Shown here piece by piece: positions 30,590-42,129 of a stretch of 64,000 nt of DNA; position 1 is the first letter of the stretch; each line of letters begins with the position of its first letter. Made by a program: the position numbers and the translations under genes. A model generated the notes under the pieces. That model had not been told where the DNA came from. It was given only the letters and a program-made list of their open reading frames with translations, and ran no database searches. Source of the DNA: Sepiola atlantica. Taxonomy: Eukaryota; Mollusca; Cephalopoda; Sepiida; Sepiolidae. The stretch lies in the NCBI GenBank assembly GCA_963556195.1, contig OY744517.1, positions 153,082,882-153,146,881 on the forward strand. Reading direction: 5' to 3'.

Positions 30590-31030
30590 AAGGAGGCGAA
30601 GACAAAACAAAAGATCTTGGCCTTCTGGTCGACTCGCCCATCAAGCCATCTAAACATTGCATTCAGGTTGCAAACAAAGCAAGGAGCACCCTATTTCTCA
30701 TTCGACGCTCTTTCTGCAAACTCACTCTTTAAACATTTCTGCAACTTTGTTTCTCTTGTCAGATCTGTTTGAGTAAGGTATCCAGGACTCTGCTCCATAT
30801 CTAACATGCGATATCCAGCGGTTGGAGAGAGTTCAAAGACTGGCTACTCAAATAGTGCAGGGTCTATGGAATCTGCCTTACGAAAGCTGACTCAAGAAAC
30901 TTAACCTTTTCTTTTTTGAGCGCCTACAATTACGTGGTGATTTAATTTTGACCTACAATTTCCTCAATGGCCATTACGATATACCTCACGACCTACGTCA
31001 ACAAGAAATCGTTACAATCGGCTATTAATT
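30590..31030 (+). pseudogene. LINE reverse transcriptase C-terminal relic, CR1/Jockey-like (family E)
   Basis: In-frame and out-of-frame blocks read DLGLLVDSPIKPSKHC, VANKARSTLFLIRRSFCKLT, ERVQRLATQIVQG and LNLF-ERLQLRGDL. These are the conserved thumb and C-terminal motifs of CR1/Jockey-type non-LTR reverse transcriptases. A stop after SFCKLTL and several frameshifts abolish coding. The family D 3' ends in this window (for example at 33.3 kb) have the C-terminus expected for such an element and may be its 3' part. Confidence 0.8.
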
Positions 31031-31056
31031 AGCCAACTCAACACTTACATCATATA

Positions 31057-31078
31057 TACTAGCAAAAGGTTTTGCTAG
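31057..31078. repeat. Short palindrome ACTAGCAAAA-GG-TTTTGCTAGT
   Basis: Perfect 10-bp arms around a 2-bp centre, directly after the LINE relic. Confidence 0.7.
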
Positions 31079-31950
31079 TAATAATACTATTAACTATAAT
31101 AAAAATAATACTATACAAGAATTATGATAAGAAAAGTAAAGAGACTTATTTTTAGTTATACAAGAAGAATGTCTAAACAGATTTGTCACAGTTCATGAAT
31201 TTCCGAATGAAATCAAAGTAGAATAAATAGACTCATCGAGTTATGGATATGTCTAGTAAATCTAAATGAACAAATGAGAGTTTGTTTTTTTTCATTGATC
31301 ATTACCATCAAAACGGATTACTACTATTTAAATCAATAATACACCACAGTATTTTGAAAATGTATATATTGTAGAGACGAAAGATTCAAAGACAAATCTT
31401 TGTACACCTAATTTGCATAATTATTTTTTAAACAGTTTATAAATTAATATATTATGGTATTCATTCATAATTTCATTGTTCCATTGTTTCCATATATATG
31501 CAATAATTGTGTCGATATAACACAGTAATTAAAGGTATTTGATTAAGAAAGCATAAATTATTAAACCTTTCTTGAAATATTTGATTCATTTTCAGGGGAG
31601 GTAATTTAATTTAAACTAGAAAAAAAGATATGTTAGCGACACCACAAAGAGAAAGAGGACATGGTTACTGACTGGCAACCGGCACCACATTAAACAATAA
31701 AATTTAAAAAAAACAAAAAAAAAAACACAATCGCTCATGTGAATTGATTTCCTTATTCTTTTCTTGACAAGATAAATACATTTGTATCAAATTACCAAAA
31801 TGTTAATATTTATTTATATGAAGTTTTTATCTTTTTGTTTCATACAAACTTATGAAATGTTTAATATTTAACATTTTGGTTTCAAGTATTTCAATTGAAG
31901 TAGTGAACTTTACGAAGCGATAGTGAGCTGCCAAAGCCAGCTAATATTAT

Positions 31951-31988
<38 letters not shown>

Positions 31989-32727
31989 GTAATAAGCAAA
32001 TCTGTTAAAACGAAATCTGGCAATAGTGTTGGATTAAAAATAGAAGTGGCATAAATCTAATTGGTATGCATGATAGGCTATAAAGCTGGTTAGTTTAGTC
32101 ATAAAAGTTACCTGCTTAATGTGAATGGAATGTAATAAGATGATATATATATATATATATATATATATAGAGGGAGAGATAGATAAAAGGTCTCCATTCA
32201 GTCTGAGATAATGGACCCCCTCCCCTTTAAAGGTGCTTGTATGAGGAATCTCTTGTGAAGCAATGGTTTCACAATCATCATCCACATCTCTTAACTGTTA
32301 CTACTCAAGTCCAGTAACAAGGAAATGTCCAGGATAAGCATAGAAAGACTGGTGTTGTATCCAAGTTTCCCTTTTCCTAGACTAGTTACACTTACAAATG
32401 TAGTCTACCTTATTATTTAATCCATAGCTGGAGAGAGAATTAATCTTTCCCAAGGGTATTAGTTAAAGTGATGCAGTCGCCCCAACAGAACTTACAGAGC
32501 CAACAGGATTTCAAACAGTTTGAATTATATCTTGATTAATAATGAAAGGATCCCTTTCAAAACTTCCATTTCACAATGAAAAAGAAAAATATTGTGGAAA
32601 AAAAAGAAAAAGTTTTGAATATTTAAGATAATTAAAAAATAAAACAAAAGAAAAGCTCAATTGTCTACCTTACAAAGTGGAATAAACTGAATAGTATCAC
32701 TATTGTTGTTTTCTAAAGCCTTATATA

Positions 32728-32760
<33 letters not shown>

Positions 32761-33255
32761 GATAGAAATACATACATACGTTAGGTTATTTTTACACACA
32801 CGCAAACACAGCAAAACTTGAATTTTTTACCTTGTCTAGTGTCATGCAATAAAGTGAAGCAGCTTTACTATGAGTACAAAACAGCAAACCATAACAGTGC
32901 ACGACATCAGTAATAAATCACTTTGAACATTTTTGAGAGCAAAAGTGTACATGCATGGCTGCGTGTGTGTATAAGTGCATGCTAAAAGTAGACATTCAAA
33001 TATTTATTTACATTTTAATTTAGACAAAAAGGAATCTTTTTCCTATTTTGTAATCGGTTTTCTTTTTATACAAATAAAATTAAGTTTGTCTGCTATAAAG
33101 TCAGAAACTATCGAGTAGATTACAACCAAACACAGCATGAAGATCGGGATCATGTAATATTGACACCTAGGTCAAATCCGAATCTCATGGAAGGTATAAT
33201 AAATATGATCAACGAAGATCATTTTTTATTCTTATTTAAACATTTTTTTTTTTTA
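31079..33255. other. AT-rich DNA, no gene seen; several TA microsatellites
   Basis: TA runs at about 31,952-31,984, 32,140-32,168 and 32,729-32,760. No repeat family or exon recognised. The open frame at 32,034-32,285 overlaps the microsatellite and is incidental. Confidence 0.5.
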
Positions 33256-33261
33256 CTACTA

Positions 33262-33560
33262 TTGAGGTTACCATTTATGAAGGCCAAGACCAACTCTAGG
33301 ACACGGGTTAATGAGATGGGAATAGATACCAGGTGAAAGATGGGTTGACATTGGATTTGAAGATGACCAAGCTGTAATCAGCAGGGAAGCAGTCCCGTGG
33401 GAATGTGTTCCACAGGTGGGAATCACTTGCAAAGAATCTGTTCATGTAAATTCCGCCTGACGTTAGGCACATGGAGGGAGAAAGGGAAGTCTTTGTGGTA
33501 GTAAGACGAGTTCTTGCTGTGAATGTCTTACAAGGAGTTACAAAAAGAAAAAATGTAAAG
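33262..33560 (-). pseudogene. LINE 3' end, family D, best copy
   Basis: The minus strand encodes a continuous stretch that includes SMCLTSGGIYMNRFFASD, SHLWNTFPRDCFPADY and SLVIFKSNVN. This is the aromatic-rich C-terminal end typical of CR1/Jockey-type LINE proteins, followed by a short 3' UTR with TTAACCCGTGTCCTAGAG and CATAAATGGTAACC. Only the last 300 bp of the element are present, so the insertion is severely 5' truncated. Confidence 0.75.
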
Positions 33561-33574
33561 CAACCTCAGAATAT

Positions 33575-33765
33575 AGGATCAAAGTGCAGTATCTGTCATG
33601 TCCTTGGTCTGACAAGGAGAAATCCTCCTAGACTAAGGCAATTTTTTTTTTATTATCCTTGTTCCAATCTAAAGTACCTTTTCTTGGGGAGTTGCATTTT
33701 GCCCACATTAAAACCCAACCACATGTCTTCTTTTTTCTTGTGGGAGAGGGGCAAGTAAATAGGGA
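33575..33765 (+). mobile_element. U2-headed SINE, family U2-A, head shortened
   Basis: GGATCAAAGTGCAGTATCTG (end of the U2-like head), CATGTCCTTGGTCTGACAAG, CTAGACTAAGGCAATTTT, GGGGAGTTGCATTTTGCCCA and GAGGGGCAAGTAAATAGGG. It abuts the LINE relic at 33,560, possibly having inserted beside it. Confidence 0.65.
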
Positions 33766-33770
33766 CAATA

Positions 33771-34535
33771 TAGATGTTTACCCCGTTTCTAGGCTAAAAA
33801 GGATAAAACTGTAATAACTGGTAGGTCTAAAGCAGCAATCTTCCCGGGCATTACTTCCTCTTATATAAGTGGTTATCATCCATCAAATGTCCTGTATAAA
33901 TTGTGAAATATCGGGACAGAGGACACCTGGTGTTTTGATCGAGATAGGCTTAGAAATGAAACAGTCAGTTAAGGAGCTGGATTTGTCATTTTTTCTCATT
34001 TTGGTGAATTGAGATACGGTGCTAAGATTGACAGCAGCTAACGCAATTGTTAATCGCATGAAAACTATAACATGATAAAGACAATGTTTTAAAAAGCCAT
34101 ACACTCGGAGTTCCCGTCTCGGGACTGGTGAAGAATACAGATAAATTATTAAGAACTCTTATTAAGTGCAATGAGGTCAGACACTAAAATACTTTAAAAC
34201 AATCAGAAACAGTGTTATGATGTAAACTGTGAAAATAGAAATGTTTTATGATTTTAGCCCCATCCTCCCTAACCCACCCTTTCTAATTAGAATTATCGAA
34301 ATTTGCTTAATCTGTACAATTGTCATTTAGTAAAGTTACATTCCTTTTTCATGTTGAATGCTCATAATACCATTGCTTAACCCCAGTTTTATACCGTTAA
34401 TGGAAACAGATAGCATGAATCGCACCCGTAATAGGACATTAGTCGGTGGCCAGTTGTATTTCCCAACAAGGCTGATACGCATTTGTTGGTTGTAAATATT
34501 GTTTTTAAAAGGGAAAGCCATCTTGTTACATATGA
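33771..34535. other. No gene seen
   Basis: Contains one unit resembling the TCTTCCCGGGCATTACTTCC block of the 38-kb tandem repeats (about 33,838-33,860). No supported exon. Confidence 0.45.
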
Positions 34536-34539
34536 ATCT

Positions 34540-36835
34540 TGAACCCCAAAGACTCAAGTAGATCATCTGTTGGCAGTTCATGAGGTAAAGAGAAAGTTTA
34601 TCCCCAACAGAAAGGTGTGCAGGTTGAATGAAGAACACATGAAAAAGTTTGGAAAGCAAATGACTACGCATTCAATTACTAGATCCACTTCAGGAAGTGT
34701 AGAAGAACAGTGGAAGAATTTGAAGGATACATTGTTGGAGGTAACAGACCAGACTTATGAGTAGTTGAAAGGGCCTCAAAAAAATTGGGTAACATGGTGG
34801 CGTAATCTGGAAGTTGAGAAATGAATCAAAGAAAAGCGGAAACCAGTGAGTGGAGAAAAGGTTTCGTGAATAAGAATATGTATCTGGTGGCAAACGGAAG
34901 AAAAGCAACCTACAAAGCCAAAGTAGAGGATGAGTAAGCTAAGTTTCCAGATATAATACAAAGGGATGATCAGAAGAATTAAATATTCAAGATAGCTCAA
35001 CAGATGACAAAGACAAATACGGATATCGTTGGAGAGAAGTGCATTCAAAATGACAATGGAGTGCTAGCAACAAATGAACAAGACGAGAAGAATGCTTGGA
35101 AATGCTATTATGAGAGATTGTTGAATACAGAGTTTTCAAGGTACTGTGAAAATTTTGAAGTTGAAGAAGTATCTGGTCTAGCCATAAAAATTGAGGAAGA
35201 AATAGTATAGGAAGGGTAAAACTGAAGGGTATTGTTGCAGAAATGTTTAAGGCTGTGGGTGAAATAGGCATTGACATGATCATAGACTTGACAAATCAGA
35301 TCATAAAAGAGATTATCCTGAAAGACTGGGATCTTAGTACACTTGTAAATTGTTACAAGTGTAAAGAAGGAGCTCTAGATAGAGGTTTAAATTACAGAGG
35401 TTTAAATTGATGGATCAGGTTCTAGAAGTGATTGAGAGAATAATTAAGCAGCAAATGAATCACTCAAGCATAGATGAAATGCAGTTTGGTTTTATGCACG
35501 AGTGAATTATCACTGATGCTATATTTATCCTGAGACAAATGCAAGGGAAGTATCTTGGTAAGGACCTGTATTTTGTTTTTGTAGAAAGATTTTGATAGAG
35601 TGCCAAAAGATGTTGCTCTATGGGTTTTGCCAAAATTAAGAGCTAGTGAGTGGTTGGTGAAGATTGTTCAACCGATGACATAAATGCTTAAAGTAATATT
35701 AGAATTAACAGTATATTAAGCGACAGCTTTAATGTTAAAGTAGGTATACATTAGGGGTCTGTACTAAGTCTGTTGCTTTTCATTTATGTCTTAGAGATAT
35801 TGTCTATCTATTTCATATGGGATGTCCAGAAGAGATGTTTTATGCTGATAACTTAGTTCTTGCCTGTGAAAAAATGGAAGGTCTACATATAACGTTGGAA
35901 ACTTTGAGGAATGCTATGCAAAGGTCTGAGAATGAATGTTATCAAGACTAAAGTGATGATCAATGGTTGTAGTGTTCGAAGGGCCTCAGAAAGTGAAAAG
36001 TTCCCCTCTCAGTTTATGGAAAGGCAGTTGGTAGTAATTCATTTTTTTGTAGTACTTGTATGTATTGGTTACACAAGTGCAGTGAAATTACAGGTAGGTT
36101 AAGAGATGATAATCAGTTTGTATGCAAGAAGTCAGAGAATGGACTAGCCCACAAAAATGGAGTAAATGATAACTAGAATATGGAGAAAGTATATATGAAT
36201 GGTGAGGCTATTGAGGTTGTTAAAACATTTTGTTACCTAGGTGATACCATTAGAGAACAAGGTGAAGCAAGTGCTAATGTGATAGCAAAAGTTAGGAGTG
36301 GATGGATTAAGATCAGGAAACTTCTACCATTACTAACCAGCAGAGCGTTACCAATGTTGACCAAGCGAAGAGTCTATCAGGCATGTGTATGCAGTGTGAT
36401 TATGTATGGAATTGAAAACTGGCCAGCAATGGTTAAATACATGTATTACATAAAGAGAAATGATATGAGAAGGATACAATGACTGTGTAATGTGAGTGTT
36501 AAAGACGCGTTTAGTTCTGATGACCTCAGAGAAAGATTAAATCTTAACAGTGTAAGAAATGTGTGTAGAACAGGAAACTTCCTTAGTGTTGTCACATTGA
36601 AAGAATGGATGAGAGTTCTTGGATTAGTAGATGTAGAACAGTTGAAGTAGCGAGACCAGTTGGCATGGGAAAGGTCAAAGAAAACAGGGGAAGAAGTGTT
36701 AATGATGGATTTAAGAGAAAGAAGGATAAATAAAGATCTGGCTGGAGATAAGTTAGTTTGGAAGTCAATTTCTAAAAGCTGTTCAACATGTAAAACAGAT
36801 CTTAAACAGAATATAGTGAACTATTATCTTATAGC
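34540..36835 (+). pseudogene. LINE reverse transcriptase relic, family A, longest copy
   Basis: About 2.3 kb from a linker region (open segment at 34,570-34,764, EVKRKFIPNRKVC then EEQWKNLKDTLLEVTDQ) through the reverse transcriptase to the 3' end. Palm motif A survives as KDFDRVPKD near 35,590. The catalytic YADD has become YADN (35,841-35,852), which would itself inactivate the enzyme. The thumb/C-terminal part is open at 36,180-36,482 (VKTFCYLGDTI, KVRSGWIKIRKLLPLLTSR). Multiple stops and frameshifts occur elsewhere. The 3' terminal block is shortened to ACATGTAAAACAGATCTTAA. The endonuclease is absent. Confidence 0.85.
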
Positions 36836-36849
36836 ACCTTTTATTCCTA

Positions 36850-36932
36850 AATAGTCACCAATCTGAGAACTAACCAGGCTGAATGTCGCTTAACTTTACT
36901 ACTCTAACGAGAACTGATGTGTCAACTAATTT
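36850..36932 (-). repeat. 5S rRNA-derived sequence
   Basis: Minus strand: GTTGACACATCAGTTCTCGT, AAAGTTAAGCGACATTCAGC, CTGGTTAGTTCTCAGATTGG, TGACTATTTAGGAATA. It has the same 5S order as the 23.5-kb copy and shares the altered TATTTAGGAAT end with the 60.8-kb copy, so those two are closer relatives. Confidence 0.7.
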
Positions 36933-37044
36933 AATTTGTCGTTTACCTAATGTTAAAATTTCATCAAAATCAAAGGTAAGACAATTTTCGCAGAGATTTC
37001 ATGCTGTTTTGACCCTAGAGGATCCTTTTTATAAGGAAAAACTA

Positions 37045-37070
37045 ATATATATATATATATATATATATAT
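37045..37070. repeat. (TA)n microsatellite
   Basis: TA run of about 26 bp. Confidence 0.9.
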
Positions 37071-37442
37071 TAAATTTAGTAGTTAGTGCTAAACTGTCTG
37101 ACCAGTTGAGCTACAAATAAACTGAAAAGAACACTATAAAGCCGGTTTATAAAAAAAACTGGAATGTCTCATTATGCTCAGATGGGCTAATCCATTCTCT
37201 GCATTCTGATATCTAATGTAAGAATACTCTTTATATTTATAGTAGTATAAATACCAAATTTCATATTTCTAGGTCTAATAGCCTAAAATGAGTTTGTAGA
37301 CATCCAAACATGTCTCATTTAGTATAAACAGAATTTTTTTTCTTTTTATAAAAACATGCCTAATACAAAAAGCAAGTTTTAATCCATTCTAATTCATTGT
37401 GGGTTTACACCAAAACATTTGATGTCGCTTTGATGCTGAGAA

Positions 37443-37482
37443 CAGATACTAAACTTTGATCTTAACCAAAAGGCCAAGAAAC
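37443..37482 (-). repeat. U2 snRNA-like 5' segment
   Basis: The minus strand reads TTCTTGGCCTTTTGGTTAAG then ATCAAAGTTTAGTATCTGTT, a U2 5' end with three differences. The following sequence on the minus strand (to about 37,380) does not match either U2-A or U2-B bodies, so this is a third, short type or a fusion. Confidence 0.65.
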
Positions 37483-37565
37483 CATAAAAATAATATTTTT
37501 ATGGCGAGCCATTTTTAAATATGAAAAAAAAAAAAGGATTTAATCTATTGTTATCTTTTAATAGG

Positions 37566-37915
37566 GGTTTTATTTACTCCTCCCAGGAGTTAGGCACAAG
37601 GCCAGCTTTATCTTAATCCCACAAGTAAGATGTGACCCAAGATCGGGTTGGGAAAGTGGGGCTTGAAAAGCCAGCGCCCAAGAAAGTGAGCACTCTGGTT
37701 ATTAAAAATTGCCTGGGCAGCCCCGTCAGCACTCCCTGGCAGGGGCGCCTCAGGCAGTAAGCAATAAACTTACTCCTCCCTAAAGAGGGGAGGCAAAGCC
37801 TGGGAGGGTGGACCTCCTAGAACTGCACAGGACAGACCCATTGACCGGCGCAAATCAAGCCCCGAAGGACAAGACAATACCAGTATGGGATGCAGTATCC
37901 ATCGGAATTGCCATA
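37566..37915 (-). mobile_element. U2-B SINE body, reversed, without its U2 head
   Basis: On the minus strand: TTCCGATGGATACTGCATCC, CATACTGGTATTGTCTTGTC, GTTCTAGGAGGTCCACCCTC, GAGGAGTAAGTTTATTGCTT, GCCAGGGAGTGCTGACGGGG, CACTTTCCCAACCCGATCTT and TTGTGCCTAACTCCTGGGAG. Where the U2 head should begin (about 37,915) the sequence instead enters the oppositely oriented tandem units that follow. Confidence 0.75.
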
Positions 37916-38240
37916 AGACTGTCCTCCCAAAAATGATCTCCTTTTTAAGGGGGTGAAGTAATCCTCCTAGTTATTACATCCTCTTTTGAGGGATGGGGTA
38001 ATGTATCTGTACTATTGTCATAAGACCATCTTCCCAGAAACTACCTTTTTTTTGGGGGGGGGGGTGTAGTTTAGTATCTGTTTTGTTATGATATCCTCCC
38101 AGGCATTAACTCCTGTTATTGGTGTGGGGCCTTCGTCATGATATCATACTCTCAGTTATTATCACCTCCTTTAGGGGGAGACAGTGTAGCATATGTTCGT
38201 TTACCATGATATTCTCCCAGGATAGAAAAAATATCTACTG
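37915..38240 (+). repeat. Diverged tandem units with U2-like fragments
   Basis: Units of about 60-80 bp repeat the theme ATGATATCCTCCCAGGCATTA, ACTCCT or CCTTTTT, a G-rich run, then GTAGTATCTGTT-like sequence (for example GTGTAGTTTAGTATCTGTTT at about 38,067). I see about five units. The GTAGTATCTGTT part matches the U2 head, so the array may derive from repeated head-plus-body starts. Single related units lie at about 33,838 and 43,985-44,050. Confidence 0.6.
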
Positions 38241-38490
38241 AAGGGAGCATATATTTGTTAGTTTATTAATAAACTATATAATCATAATTTCATCATGCGG
38301 GACCCAGGTTTTCACGGTGGGTGCGAACTGGCCAGTAGAGAAATGCACAACTAATCGTCAGCTGGTGATGAAATCAACAAAGAGAAAGAAAAAACTAGGT
38401 GCTCCTCAAAAAATATAAAATAAAAAATGAGCAATGGTTATTTTTTGCTTTCGTTTTTTTTTTTTCGGACTGCCTTGTTTTGTTTTTTGG
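38241..38490. other. No gene seen
   Basis: Short AT-rich spacer ending in a T run (38,454-38,464) in front of the next U2-headed SINE. Confidence 0.4.
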
Positions 38491-38824
38491 CCTTTTGGCT
38501 AATATCAAAGTGTAGTATCTGTTCCGATGGATACTACACCCCATAGACTGGTATTGTCTTGGCCTTCGGGGCTTGATTTACGCCGGTCTATGGGTCTTTC
38601 CTGTGCAGTTCTAGGAGGTCCACCCTCCCAGGCTTCGCCTCCCCTCTTTGGGGAGGAGTAAGTTTATTGCTTACTGCCTGAGGCGCCCCTACCGGGGAAT
38701 GCCGACGGGGCTGCCCAGGCAATTTTTAAACCCCCACTTTCCCGACCCGACCTTGGGTCACATCTTACTTGTGGGAGTAAGATAAAAACTGGCCTTGTGC
38801 CTAACTCCTGGAGAGGAGTAAATC
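38491..38824 (+). mobile_element. U2-headed SINE, family U2-B
   Basis: TTGGCCTTTTGGCTAATATC, AAAGTGTAGTATCTGTTCCG, ATAGACTGGTATTGTCTTGG, GTTCTAGGAGGTCCACCCTC and ACTCCTGGAGAGGAGTAAAT match the 17.4-kb copy closely. It lacks the part corresponding to the GGCCAGAGTGCTCACC block (join near 38,728). High similarity between two copies 21 kb apart points to recent activity. Confidence 0.8.
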
Positions 38825-39056
38825 TATACTCTGTTGATGAAATCACCGGCTGATGAACGCATAACTGGTAATATGAAACTTCAATTATGACTGAAAAATC
38901 TAAATTAACAAGAGAATAACTTATATTTTTTAATTGAATCTAAAAAATTTTATCTCACTTACCACTTAAATTTTATTTCTTTTTCTGTATAAGTTTTTAA
39001 AATGTACAAACATAAAAATTAAAAACTAAAACTAACTTCACTGTATATATACATAT

Positions 39057-39190
39057 ATGGAAAATGAAAAAAGAAAGCCAAAAAACTATTATTTATGTAT
39101 TTATCAACGATTGGTCTTTATTGTGAGACTTCCTCAGGATGAAAAAAAAAAAAAACGCAGAAAAAAATAATCATACAATTATCAAATTTG
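39057..39190 (+). mobile_element. Foldback family A, left arm only
   Basis: GGAAAATGAAAAAAGAAAGC, ATTTATGTATTTATCAACG, CTTTATTGTGAGACTTCCTC and AATCATACAATTATCAA correspond to the left arm of the 27.47-kb copy. The right arm is missing; the sequence changes near 39,190. Confidence 0.65.
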
Positions 39191-39454
39191 ATCTGCCTGA
39201 GGGCAGCGAGCCTAAGGCCAGACTAAGTGAAAAATCAAAAAATTGAGACAGGCAAAATTGGCTGTGTATTATCAGCCGCAGTTAACAGAGTTTTAGGCGG
39301 GGGATGGGTTGGTTGGATATAAATTTATTATCTTTAGCCTTGACAGAAAGATATTGTCTGGGTCACTATGTCCAAACGAGCATTTGGGGTCGGGGTGGAT
39401 TGCTTTTCTTTTTCATTACGTCGGATCATTTTATCCAAAACCTTATACATATAT

Positions 39455-39945
39455 ATATATTGCCACTGTCGACCAAGGGAAAAGTCTATCAGGCATATCT
39501 ATGCAGTGTTATGATATATGGAAGTGAAATCTGGCCTGTGAGGGTCGAGCATATGTGTTGCCTGAAGAGAAATGATATGAGAATGATACTATGGATGTGT
39601 AATGAGAGTCTTAAAGACAGGTTTAGTTCTGATGACCTCAGAGCAAGAAAAAATCTGGACAGTACAGGGAGATGTGTGCAGAATAGTAGACTTTGATGGT
39701 ATGGCCACGTTGAAAGAATAGATGAGTTTTTTGGTTAGTAGATGTAGAACAGTTGAGGTAGTAGGTTCAGTTCACAGAGGAAGGCAAATGAAAACATGAG
39801 AGGAAGTGATAAAAATGGACTTTAGGGAAAGAGGGATAAATAAAGAGCTGGCCAGAGGTTAGGTTACTTTGGAAGTTAATTTCTTAAAGCCACCCAACAC
39901 ATGTCAGCATGTAAAACGGATGTTAAACAAAATATGATATATAAA
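39455..39945 (+). pseudogene. LINE C-terminal relic, family A
   Basis: Open segment reading STKGKVYQAYLCSVMIYGSE, IWPVRVEHMCCLKRNDMR and FSSDDLRARKNL, followed by WYGHVERI-like and KTWEEVIKMD-like relics and the end block GCCACCCAACACATGTCAGC, ATGTAAAACGGATGTTAAAC. Only about 490 bp of the 3' end is present. The reading frame breaks at about 39,690. Confidence 0.8.
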
Positions 39946-40890
39946 TTGGTATTTATTAAGGCTGAAAGCAATGCAGAAAAACGGAATGGTTAAAGAGAAA
40001 ATGAACAAATACAAATAATCGAAAAAACTATTTGTGGTATTCATCGTCACAATTATATATTTATTTATTTTTGAATAAATATTTCACATACAATATTAGT
40101 GAATATAAAAACTTAACTGTTAATATTTATATTAATAAAATCCAGGATTGTGAAAATCTTGATATTTCGAAAGAAAATCTTCCTTTTTCAGAAAAGAAAA
40201 ATTAAGTTCTATCCATCGAAAGGCAAGAAACGTCAAGGAAAAATGTCTACGATTGATTTTTGCTCATCTTCACCATTCCAGTTTTCTGTATTGCTTTCAG
40301 CCTTAATAAATCCCCATATACTTATTACTAGCAGTGTTTCAAGCAGACTACCATTCACTTATGTATGTATATATGTGTGTGTGTGTATATATATATATTA
40401 TCGGAAGAAAGAAAATAATTTTAGTTTCTCTAAAATGCAATCATTTTTTTTTTTTTTTTTTTCTCTTTACTTTTTGACATCTGTTGACTGTAAGCTAATT
40501 TCTTCTGGTGCACAGATAGACCCAGTAATCTGTGGCAATAAAGTATGATAACTCTGAGGGAGTGTCCACCAAAGCAGTCATCATCCGATTGCACTAAAGA
40601 AAGAAGATCAAGGTCAACTGCTGATGGGTGCCTTATAGAGAAGGTCAAAGGAGACCAATCATTTTCCCACCCCTACTCTCTCCTTGCACACATGCATGCA
40701 GCGCCAGTTCCCCTACGTAAACTTGATCTTGTGTCAAAGCTTGTCCTCATTAGAAAGCAGATGATATCGTGTTTTCCCTTCATCTTACGGATGTTTTTTA
40801 AATCAAAATGGTTTAGACTGAATACATAACCAGTCTCTAATACAGCAAAATGAATTCCAATGGGATCTGAATTTCTATATTTTGTGTATT
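39946..40890. other. No gene seen
   Basis: AT-rich to mixed DNA with GT/TA runs at about 40,373-40,399 and a T run at 40,443-40,462. The open frames here have no family match I recognise. Confidence 0.45.
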
Positions 40891-40962
40891 ATTTGCATCA
40901 TTTGGACTACTATTCTCATCTTGGATGTTATTCTCACAACATTTTCGCCCGTGTAATTATAT
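40890..40962 (-). mobile_element. Foldback family B fragment
   Basis: CATCATTTGGACTACTATTC, TCATCTTGGATGTTATTCTC and ACAACATTTTCGCC correspond to the arm of family B up to the GAAA of the core. Confidence 0.55.
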
Positions 40963-41279
40963 ATATACACGCATTCAAACTAATAATTTTTGTAGGGGTC
41001 ATTTGTCTACTAACTACTTTTAGACAGAGATCTAGGAACATGAATCTTGGCAATAATGATCCCATGCCTATGAAGTGTACTATCGGGAGGCATGACAGGT
41101 CCGCCTTGCTTGAAGAGACTGCTATAGTGGGACCTCTTGAAAGGAAGCAAACAATTTAAAACTTGATAAGATTACTAGCATTCTTCAGGTGCATCGTATC
41201 TAACTTGAAAATCTATATGGAATTTCAAACGGAGATAGATTGTTCTCATTCTGTTAGTCATGATTATTTGTTTTGTTTT

Positions 41280-41400
41280 TTTATTATATTAGTAGTATCC
41301 CCTGCAGTGAGGATTGAACCTTCAACCTCCAGAAGACTGTCACCCAAAACTGATTATTACTTAACACTATCTGCTGCATCACAGTCCATGGTCTAGAACT
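41280..41400 (-). mobile_element. tRNA-like SINE head, reversed
   Basis: On the minus strand TGTGATGCAGCAGATAGTG and, later, GAAGGTTCAATCCTCACTGC give A-box-like and B-box-like sequences. The same layout recurs at 41,605-41,705 (TGGTGTAACGGGTAAGGTAC and GAAGGTTCAATCCTCAGTGC), which is the better copy. Confidence 0.5.
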
Positions 41401-41404
41401 TAAT

Positions 41405-41600
41405 GTTTGAATTTTTGAGGATTGATAATTTGTATAATTTGGATTATTTGGACTACTGTTTTCATCTTGAGTGTTATTCTCACAACGTTTCGGCTATCTT
41501 GTCAAACTCGGAAATCTGCACGGAATTTCGAATGGAATCCTTTATTTAATCCACGGGAGTAGCATGCTCTTGTTCTATCAGCCATGACCGGGTAGAAGTC
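41405..41600 (-). mobile_element. Foldback family B, left part
   Basis: GAGGATTGATAATTTGTATA, TTGGACTACTGTTTTCATCT, TATTCTCACAACGTTTCGGC and TTTATTTAATCCACGGGAGT match the 4.5-kb element. The core CTGAAGA part is deleted (the sequence jumps from GTTTCGGCTAT to CTTGTCAAACTC). The right arm resumes at about 41,712-41,760. Confidence 0.6.
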
Positions 41601-41604
41601 TTCA

Positions 41605-41710
41605 GTAATTAGCAATTCCTAGTACCGCCCGCACTGAGGATTGAACCTTCAGAAGACTGCATCTAGAACTGAATTTTACTTAGTACCTTACCCGTTACAC
41701 CACGCGTCCT
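41605..41710 (-). mobile_element. tRNA-derived SINE head inside family B element
   Basis: Minus strand TGGTGTAACGGGTAAGGTAC (good A-box) and GAAGGTTCAATCCTCAGTGC (B-box) are spaced as in a tRNA. The insert separates the family B left part from its right arm CCTCAAGATGAGAACACGAG, so a SINE again lies within this foldback family. Confidence 0.6.
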
Positions 41711-41910
41711 CAAGATGAGAACACGAGTCCGAATAATCTAAATAATACAAATTCTAGAACTTCGTTTTCCATAGAGGAGGCATGCAGATAAAGACTGTGG
41801 CAACATCTAAACATCATCGCTTTTAGGATTTAGACTTAAATCAGTTTAATTTGCGACTTTTTCCCCTTTTTATCATAAGCAACATTTGACCGATTAAAAG
41901 ACGTTTCTAT

Positions 41911-42050
41911 TTACTTGCCCACACGGAGGCACAATGTGACACATGGTCAGTTTTTATGTGAAGAGGAGTCCCTCACCGCTCAAAAAAAAAAAAAAAAAAA
42001 AAAAAAAAAGTGGGCACGCTGAACCAGGTATAAAAATAACCTGTTTCTTC
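41911..42050 (-). mobile_element. SINE body, U2-A-like, diverged
   Basis: Minus strand: CAGGTTATTTTTATACCTGG, AGCGTGCCCAC, a T run, GAGGGACTCCTCTTCACATA, AAAACTGACCATGTGTCACA and GTGGGCAAGTAAATAG. Block order fits U2-A, with a 29-bp A/T run in the middle (41,981-42,009). Confidence 0.55.
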
Positions 42051-42129
42051 CAATCGGCACTCCTTCACAAGCAATAACCCCCCCCTCTTTTTGGAAGGAT
42101 CCAGATCAATATATAGGCACGTAGTCTGA

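Noticed and set aside
41163..41396. 77-codon frame as a gene
   Set aside because: It reads through a reversed tRNA-like SINE head and part of a foldback element.
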